Source: Paenibacillus planticolens
Lineage (GTDB): Bacteria; Bacillota; Bacilli; Paenibacillales; NBRC-103111
Length of the DNA stretch: 64,000 bases
Direction: 5' to 3'
NCBI RefSeq assembly: GCF_013141725.1
Contig: NZ_WHNZ01000086.1
Span: 186,001-250,000, forward strand
The position numbers and the translations under genes are program-made. Positions 59,112 through 64,000 of the stretch are shown here, piece by piece (positions within the stretch are counted from its first letter, which is position 1; the number at the start of each line of letters is the position of its first letter). Under the pieces are notes generated by a model that was not told the DNA's origin, ran no database searches, and was given only the letters and a program-made list of their open reading frames with translations.

Positions 59112-60338
59112 ATGAGCATGACATCGACATATTGGCTAACTAACGTCTGTTTGGAGAGTGGCTATCGCTACGAGAATGGAAGAATCGCTGGAACGGAGAC
59201 GGAAATCTGTCATCTCCTCATTGAGGAGGGGAAGATTACACAAATTGTTTCTGCAGACACAACTTTAGACAGCGATCTGTCTCAGCAAGATGCTAAGAAC
59301 CTGCTTCTGCTTCCGGCTTTCCGCGATATGCATATTCACATCGACAAAACGTATTACGGAGGGCCGTGGAAAGCTTGTTCACCACCGGTGAATATTTTTA
59401 CTCGCTTAAAGGAAGAAGAGACGCTGCTTACTCAGCTGCTGCCGACAGCGAGGGAGCGGGCGGAAGCGATGCTTGGGCTGTTGCAGAAAAACGGCACGAC
59501 CCATGTCCGAAGCCATTGCAACATTGATCCCTATATCGGCTTGAAAAATCTTGAAGCGACCCTGCAAGCTTTTGAAACTTATGCAGGCAAGCTGTCCGGC
59601 GAAATCGTAGCCTTCCCGCAGCACGGTCTGCTGCGCAGCAACGTTGTAGAAATGGCCCGTGAGGCGCTGCGCATGGGAGCGACTTCCATGGGCGGCGTAG
59701 ATCCGGCCACGGTCGATCTCAACATCGAGAAATCGCTCCATACGATTATGGAGCTGGCTGTAGAGGCTGATGCTGACGTTGATGTCCACATTCACGACCC
59801 CGGTCATTTAGGCATATTCACCTTCAAAAGGCTTGCCGCACTAACCGAGGAAGCGGGTTGGCAGGGGCGCGTAACCGTTAGTCATGCCCTCGGTCTGGCC
59901 GACGTACCCGTAGAGCTGCAAAGCGAGGTGGCTGACATGTTTGCTCAGCTCGGTATCGCGATCACCTCTACGGTGCCAATTAACAGAGCGACGATCCCGA
60001 TTCCGCTCCTGAAGCAAAAGGGCGTCTCCGTGTCGCTGGGCGACGATAGCATCACCGATCACTGGTCCCCATTCGGCCAAGGGGACAGCTTGGAAAGAGT
60101 CGGACGTCTGGCGGAGCGGTTCCGCTGGAGTGACGAGCGCTCGCTTGCGGAGGCGCTCGGCTTTATTACAGGCGGCAAGCTTCCGCTTTCCGCCGAGGGC
60201 GTCCGCGTCTGGCCGGCCGTTGGCGATGAAGCAAGTGCGGTGCTCGTTCATGCGGGCTGTTCAGCGGAAGCGGTAGCGCGAAGAGCCGAGCGTCAAGCGG
60301 TGCTGTATCGCGGGAACATCGTTTCCGGTTCGTTGTAG
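59112..60338 (+). CDS. Cytosine-deaminase-like amidohydrolase (paralogue 2)
   Basis: 408-residue paralogue of the protein at 56365, identical in length. Motifs: DMHIHIDK (His74, His76), AFPQHG, DVHIHD, SHALG, SLGDDSITDHWSPFGQGD. The N-termini are alike (YWLTNVCLESGYRYENG against YWLTNVRQESGYLYDNG). It shares the HxHD motif with paralogue 1 where CodA has HCDE. ATG at 59112 follows GGGGGAAAGGG; the frame is open 9 codons earlier. Two related enzymes flanking a third kind suggest successive or parallel hydrolysis of related ring amides. Confidence 0.88.
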   Translation: MSMTSTYWLTNVCLESGYRYENGRIAGTETEICHLLIEEGKITQIVSADTTLDSDLSQQDAKNLLLLPAFRDMHIHIDKTYYGGPWKACSPPVNIFTRLKEEETLLTQLLPTARERAEAMLGLLQKNGTTHVRSHCNIDPYIGLKNLEATLQAFETYAGKLSGEIVAFPQHGLLRSNVVEMAREALRMGATSMGGVDPATVDLNIEKSLHTIMELAVEADADVDVHIHDPGHLGIFTFKRLAALTEEAGWQGRVTVSHALGLADVPVELQSEVADMFAQLGIAITSTVPINRATIPIPLLKQKGVSVSLGDDSITDHWSPFGQGDSLERVGRLAERFRWSDERSLAEALGFITGGKLPLSAEGVRVWPAVGDEASAVLVHAGCSAEAVARRAERQAVLYRGNIVSGSL

Positions 60339-60343
60339 TAACC

Positions 60344-60391
60344 AAAGGCATAGCTTACCTCTCATTCGGGAGGGGGCTGTGCCTTTTTTTT
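60344..60391 (+). terminator. Terminator of the amidohydrolase operon
   Basis: AAAGGCATAGC pairs with GCTGTGCCTTT with a long loop, followed by eight T residues. Confidence 0.8.
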
Positions 60392-60550
60392 GATATGGCT
60401 CTGCGTTAAAGGACCCTTGAGGCAGTCAATCCATGATCATATTTGTCATGCTAGTAAGAAATACCCTGAAAATATCAATGAAATGAGTGATCTCTCTAGT
60501 GTAGGATAAGGATAAATCATTTCCAAATATAGGCTTCCTGGATAATTATT

Positions 60551-60570
60551 AGGAGGTGATTAAAATGTAA
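60551..60570 (+). promoter_or_regulatory. Strong Shine-Dalgarno with start-stop mini-ORF (ATG-TAA)
   Basis: AGGAGGTGAT, close to a perfect anti-16S match, is followed after four bases by ATG immediately followed by TAA, 63 bp before the real start of the ricin-fold protein gene. Such leader Shine-Dalgarno sequences can protect mRNA from 5' decay (STAB-SD of cry genes) or act as ribosome loading sites. Confidence 0.5.
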
Positions 60571-60632
60571 TACATAAAACTCGTTTTTAAATCCCATAGG
60601 CCGCAAGTTAATTAAAAAAGGAGTGTGTTTTC

Positions 60633-61166
60633 ATGAAACAATCTCTAATTAGGTACGGAATGATAGCGGTGTTGGTATTTGTGTTAGTTGTATCTACATC
60701 GTCATTCGCAGCAACTTCGACGTCGTACGCATTTGGAATGCCGGTTGCTCTGAGACTTATTAATGAAAACAGCTTAAAGGCGCTGTCAGTCAGCGGAGGA
60801 AATAAACAAGCGGACGGTGCGCTTATTCAACAATTCACGAATGTAGAAGCAGATTATCAAAAATGGTATCTCGATTATTTAGGGAACGGATATTGTCGTA
60901 TCAGAAACGTAGGCAGCGGAGATTTATTGGATGTCAGTGGAGCATCTTCATCCGATGGGGCCAATGTTATTCAATGGCCAAACAATTACGGGTGGAATCA
61001 AGAATGGGAAATTATCCAGACAGGCGAAAAAGACCTCGTGAAAATTAAAAACCGAGGCAGCGGCAAGTTGTTGGATATGTCGGGACAATCGACATCCGAT
61101 GGGGGGCAAGCCATTCAATGGTATGATAATGGCGGCCACAATCAGCACTGGTATTTAGTACCATAA
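60633..61166 (+). CDS. Secreted ricin-type lectin-domain protein
   Basis: 177-residue exported protein: signal peptide (about 1-27, cleavage near SFAAT) and a single RicinB-like beta-trefoil (about 38-176). Three repeats are visible: NENSLKALSVSGG...QKWYLD, NVGSGDLLDVSGAS...QEWEII and NRGSGKLLDMSGQS...QHWYLV, each ending in a QxW-type motif. No catalytic domain, so it is likely a carbohydrate-binding secreted lectin. AAAAAGGAG lies 9 nt before the ATG. It lies inside the amidohydrolase/binding-protein locus, but its relation to it is unclear. Confidence 0.88.
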   Translation: MKQSLIRYGMIAVLVFVLVVSTSSFAATSTSYAFGMPVALRLINENSLKALSVSGGNKQADGALIQQFTNVEADYQKWYLDYLGNGYCRIRNVGSGDLLDVSGASSSDGANVIQWPNNYGWNQEWEIIQTGEKDLVKIKNRGSGKLLDMSGQSTSDGGQAIQWYDNGGHNQHWYLVP

Positions 61167-61189
61167 CGAATAATGGACCGAATACAGGA

Positions 61190-61234
61190 AATGGCGATGC
61201 AGGGAGATCATCCTGAGCACCGCCATTTTTTATT
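61190..61234 (+). terminator. Terminator after the ricin-fold gene
   Basis: AATGGCG and CGCCATT stem, followed by TTTTTATTTATT. Confidence 0.78.
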
Positions 61235-61250
61235 TATTCCATGAAAAGAA

Positions 61251-61313
61251 GTAAAGATTATATAAATACAAGTAAAGATTATGAAATTAAATAATCTGAA
61301 AATTATTTATTAT
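61251..61313 (+). promoter_or_regulatory. Binding-protein promoter P1 with GTAAAGATT direct repeats
   Basis: GTAAAGATT at 61251 and 61272, again 21 bp apart. A -10-like TATTAT (61308-61313) starts 36 bp after the second repeat. Bases after the second repeat (RTGAAAWTAAA) also match the amidohydrolase promoter. Confidence 0.65.
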
Positions 61314-61336
61314 CTAAATAAGAAGATCATTCACTT

Positions 61337-61415
61337 GTAAAGGGGATTTTGCATGAATATAAAATGTTAACGCTTTCTTCGTTATAGCTTTGTTTGCATA
61401 ACGAAAGTAGTAAAG
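61337..61415 (+). promoter_or_regulatory. Leader with five-codon mini-ORF, cre-like site and hairpin
   Basis: AAAGGGG precedes ATG AAT ATA AAA TGT TAA (MNIKC). Overlapping its stop is TGTTAACGCTTTCT (61365-61378), matching 12 of 14 positions of the cre consensus. A hairpin then pairs CTTTC-TT-CGTTAT with ATAACGAAAG. It would lie in the transcript from P1. Confidence 0.4.
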
Positions 61416-61472
61416 ATATTGTAAAGAAACGTAAAGAATGTGGAAGGTGCTTTGGCTATTATTTTCTATAAT
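61410..61472 (+). promoter_or_regulatory. Binding-protein promoter P2 with three phased GTAAAGA boxes
   Basis: GTAAAGA at 61410, 61421 and 61431 (11- and 10-bp steps, 21 bp overall), then TATAAT at 61467-61472, 36 bp after the last box start and 57 bp before the gene. No good -35 is present. Confidence 0.7.
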
Positions 61473-61528
61473 GCTTTATAAAGCACATAAACTGCTACAT
61501 CAACATGATCGAAACAGGAGGGTTTACT

Positions 61529-63097
61529 ATGAAAAGGAATTTTATTCTCGGCGGAGTTCTCGCAATGTCTCTTGTAGGTATGACCGTGTTGGCCGGATGC
61601 TCTTCTTCACCGGATTCGACAGCAGATAATGGGAAAGCTGCGGAGGCTTCAAAAGCAGGCGGAACGCTCACCATCGCAAGAAAGGCGGATGCGAACAACC
61701 TGGATCCTCAATTTATAACCAACATTCCTTCAGCCAATTACATTTTTGGTAAGGTTTACGAAGGTTTGCTCATGACGGATAAGAATATGGAGTACAAGCC
61801 TGCTCTAGCAGAAGCATGGAAACAGGTAGATGACTTAACTTGGGAGTTCAAGCTGCGCAAGGGCGTGACCTTCCACGATGGAACGCCGTTCACGGCCGAA
61901 GCGGTCCAGAAGACGATGGAGCGTGCTCTCGATCCAAAAGTAAATTCGCCAAGAGCAAGCAATTTCTCCATGGTCAAAGAAGTGAAGGCTGTGGATGACT
62001 ATACCGTACAATTCATTCTGTCCTATCCGTATGCCCCGATTCTGTCCATACTTGCCAGCAATGAAGGCAGTATCCTTAGCCCGAAAGCGATTGCGGAAAA
62101 AGGTGACAAGCTGTCAAAAAATCCGATTGGAACGGGTCCGTTCAAATTCCAGTCCTGGACGCCAGGACAAGAGATGGTCTTTGTGAAAAATGACAGCTAC
62201 TGGGGAGAGATTCCGAAGGTAGATAAGGTAGTTTACAAAGTAGTACCGGAAGATACTACGCGGGTCGCTATGGTGGAATCGGGAGAGGTTCAGATCAGTG
62301 ATCAATTGCCTGTAACCGAATTGAACCGTGTGCAAAATTCAACGTCCATGACGCTGGCTCGCACCGAAGGGCTTGGGGTCGAATACATTGGGTTTAATGT
62401 AAAGAAGAAACCGTTCGATGATGCTCGCGTTCGTCAGGCATTCTCCTATGCCATTGAAAAGGATTCTATTATCAAAGGTGTCTATAACGGCGTGGGCAGC
62501 AAAGCGATCTCAGCTCTTTCCCCTAAGATGATAGGCTTTAATCCTAAATTGGGCGAGTACGATTACAACATCAATAAAGCGAAGGAATTGCTTGCCGAGG
62601 CTGGCTTCCCGAATGGCTTTAAAACGTCGATTGTTACAGATGACAGAAAAGAACGCATCAATCTGGCGGAAGTGATTCAATCTCAGTTGAAAGGGATTGG
62701 CATTGATCTCGAAATTAAGGTGATGGAGTACGGTGCGTATCTGGATGTAACCGGCAAAGGCGAACACAGCATGTTTATCGGCGGTTGGGGGAACGCGACG
62801 GGCGATGCGGATTATAATCAGTACAATGTGTTCCACAGCTCTTCCCACGGCAGCAAAGGCAACCTGGCTTTCTATACCAATCCGGAAGTGGATAAGCTGA
62901 TCGAGGATGGCCGCCGCGAAAAAGACGTAGAGAAACGTAAAGCCATCTATGCTAAAGCGCAAGAAATCGAAATGAAAGATAGTCCGTTGATTCCGATTCG
63001 TACGATTGATCATGTGGCAGCAACGTCTAAAAATGTAAAAGGATTCTCGTTGAATCCGATTGGTTATCTGATGCTAAACGATGTTACTGTAAAATAA
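61529..63097 (+). CDS. ABC transporter substrate-binding lipoprotein (SBP_bac_5)
   Basis: 522-residue family-5 binding protein: lipobox VLAGC (Cys24), LRKGVTFHDGTPFTAEAVQK, IGTGPFKFQSW, DARVRQAFSYAIEKDSIIKG and NPIGYLMLNDV. The ATG at 61529 follows CAGGAGGG. The DppBCDF-like operon ending at 52304 has no binding-protein gene, and this gene, in the same locus under the same type of promoter, is the probable partner. The ligand is likely related to the amidohydrolase substrate and not necessarily a peptide. Confidence 0.92.
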   Translation: MKRNFILGGVLAMSLVGMTVLAGCSSSPDSTADNGKAAEASKAGGTLTIARKADANNLDPQFITNIPSANYIFGKVYEGLLMTDKNMEYKPALAEAWKQVDDLTWEFKLRKGVTFHDGTPFTAEAVQKTMERALDPKVNSPRASNFSMVKEVKAVDDYTVQFILSYPYAPILSILASNEGSILSPKAIAEKGDKLSKNPIGTGPFKFQSWTPGQEMVFVKNDSYWGEIPKVDKVVYKVVPEDTTRVAMVESGEVQISDQLPVTELNRVQNSTSMTLARTEGLGVEYIGFNVKKKPFDDARVRQAFSYAIEKDSIIKGVYNGVGSKAISALSPKMIGFNPKLGEYDYNINKAKELLAEAGFPNGFKTSIVTDDRKERINLAEVIQSQLKGIGIDLEIKVMEYGAYLDVTGKGEHSMFIGGWGNATGDADYNQYNVFHSSSHGSKGNLAFYTNPEVDKLIEDGRREKDVEKRKAIYAKAQEIEMKDSPLIPIRTIDHVAATSKNVKGFSLNPIGYLMLNDVTVK

Positions 63098-63122
63098 AAG
63101 CGGAGAGACTTTGGTGGGGTAA

Positions 63123-64000
63123 ATGGAAACACAAAATCGCCGGTTCTACGGCAGCTTAAGCACATTTCAATGGTTTATTTTCCTGCTGGCCAATTCTCTC
63201 GCACTACCGATCGTGATCGGCGGCATTTTTCACTTGTCGATCGAGGAAATATCGGCGTTGATGCAGCGAACATTCTTGGTCGTTGGCTTGAGTTCCTTCA
63301 TCCAAGGATGGCTGGGGCACCGGTATCCGATTGCGGATGGCCCCGCAGGTTCATGGGTCAGTGTGTTTGTAATTTTAGCTGACGTAGCTGTCAGACAGGG
63401 GCAAAGCCTGAAGGGAACGCTGCAAATTTTGGAGGGTGGATTCATTATTGCAGGTCTGCTGCTCCTCATTCTCGGCTTGAGCGGTTATTTCCATCGGCTG
63501 CTCTTCCTGTTCACCCCTCTGGTTACCGGTTCCTTTCTTTTGATCTTAGCGCTTCAACTTAGCGGTGTTTTCATGAAAGGAATGATGGCTTTACACGGGG
63601 AAGCCTCCCTGCCCGATTATGGAACCGCAGCGATATCGTTTGGAGTCTTTATTCTCGTCATCTTGCTATCTGTCAGAGGCAAAGGATGGATCAAAAATTA
63701 TGCGGTGTTGATCGGGATTTTATCCGGGTGGCTGTTGTATGCTTTGTTTGGTAAAAGCTCGGGTGTGAGCAGCGCGAACGGGTCTTGGGTTAAGCTGCCG
63801 GAAATTTTTGCTTGGGGTATTCCGCAATTTAATGCGGGCATTGTGATCACAGCGATTCTGTTTACGTTTATTTTAGTCTCCAATACGATTGCTGCAGTTT
63901 CGGCTGTCAGCCAAGTCGTGCCGGAAACTCCGAGAACATTGAAAGAAACGCTGAACCGGGGCGGGATAGCGGGCGGAATTTCTCATATGCTATGTGCTTT
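63123..64000 (+). CDS. NCS2 family nucleobase permease, partial (C-terminus cut by window edge)
   Basis: 292 residues of a membrane transporter are present, with about eight helices. LALPIVIGGIF in the first helix, QGWLGHRYPIADGPAGSW, TPLVTGSFLLILALQLSG and a cytoplasmic-facing PEIFAWGIPQFNAGIV resemble uracil/xanthine permeases of the NCS2/NAT family. The diagnostic NxGxxxxT motif lies beyond the edge. GGTGGGG precedes the ATG, 25 bp after the binding-protein stop, so the two are co-transcribed. It supports a nucleobase-like or cyclic ureide substrate for this locus. Confidence 0.88.
   Translation, partial: METQNRRFYGSLSTFQWFIFLLANSLALPIVIGGIFHLSIEEISALMQRTFLVVGLSSFIQGWLGHRYPIADGPAGSWVSVFVILADVAVRQGQSLKGTLQILEGGFIIAGLLLLILGLSGYFHRLLFLFTPLVTGSFLLILALQLSGVFMKGMMALHGEASLPDYGTAAISFGVFILVILLSVRGKGWIKNYAVLIGILSGWLLYALFGKSSGVSSANGSWVKLPEIFAWGIPQFNAGIVITAILFTFILVSNTIAAVSAVSQVVPETPRTLKETLNRGGIAGGISHMLCA

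Noticed and set aside
59406..59807. 133-codon minus-strand frame opposite the second amidohydrolase paralogue
   Set aside because: Antisense shadow; the plus strand carries the metal-ligand motifs.

Overview
The window is low-to-moderate GC Firmicute DNA and looks like Paenibacillus or a close relative. Evidence: strong AGGAGG ribosome sites, frequent TTG/GTG starts, an SLH-domain surface protein, several YesMN/LytS-type two-component pairs, lipoprotein solute-binding proteins and sugar ABC loci under LacI control. No rRNA, tRNA, CRISPR array or transposase gene was found. Both ends cut genes: a histidine kinase at the left and an NCS2 permease at the right.

Layout. 1-4374: OmpR-type two-component pair divergent from a lipoprotein glycosidase of the GH101/GH129 type. 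4606-13373: peptide-use locus; an M19 dipeptidase and an S33 aminopeptidase diverge from an IclR regulator followed by a complete DppABCDF-like transporter. 13478-14966: AT-rich stretch with a small lipoprotein and an internally duplicated membrane protein. 15032-20727: nikR and a five-gene nickel-type ABC importer. 20942-25989: PepSY-TM protein, His/Met-rich membrane protein, CopA and an orphan LuxR-type response regulator. 26076-26640: a dispersed repeat beside a decayed response regulator. 26845-28856: a FecB/FecC-type pair without ATPase. 29048-32884: SLH/RCC1 surface protein. 33086-34951: LytS-type kinase with an unusual LytTR-like-receiver/LuxR regulator. 35046-43724: glycan-use locus (GH31, DUF4832-type secreted protein, LacI regulator, CUT1 importer) tied together by a TTGCGCAA operator. 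44469-50748: rpoN, a LysR regulator, zwf, an EamA exporter and a sodium:solute symporter. 50751-64000: a kinase/AraC-type regulator pair, a DppBCDF-like transporter without its own binding protein, three amidohydrolases, a ricin-fold secreted protein, the probable missing binding protein and a nucleobase permease.

How they work together. The right-hand 13 kb reads as one uptake-and-hydrolysis system for an unidentified cyclic amide or nucleobase-like compound. Two promoters upstream of the binding-protein gene and one upstream of the amidohydrolases carry the same GTAAAGATT direct repeats (21-bp period), 35-36 bp before a -10 box. This suggests that one activator, plausibly the adjacent AraC-type response regulator, controls the set. 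The LacI locus shows a similar internal logic: four TTGCGCA-type sites lie just downstream of recognisable or predicted promoter boxes and a fifth sits in a gene-poor gap. A 200-260 bp intergenic repeat family occurs three times, and one copy supplies both a bidirectional terminator and the last codons of the EamA gene.
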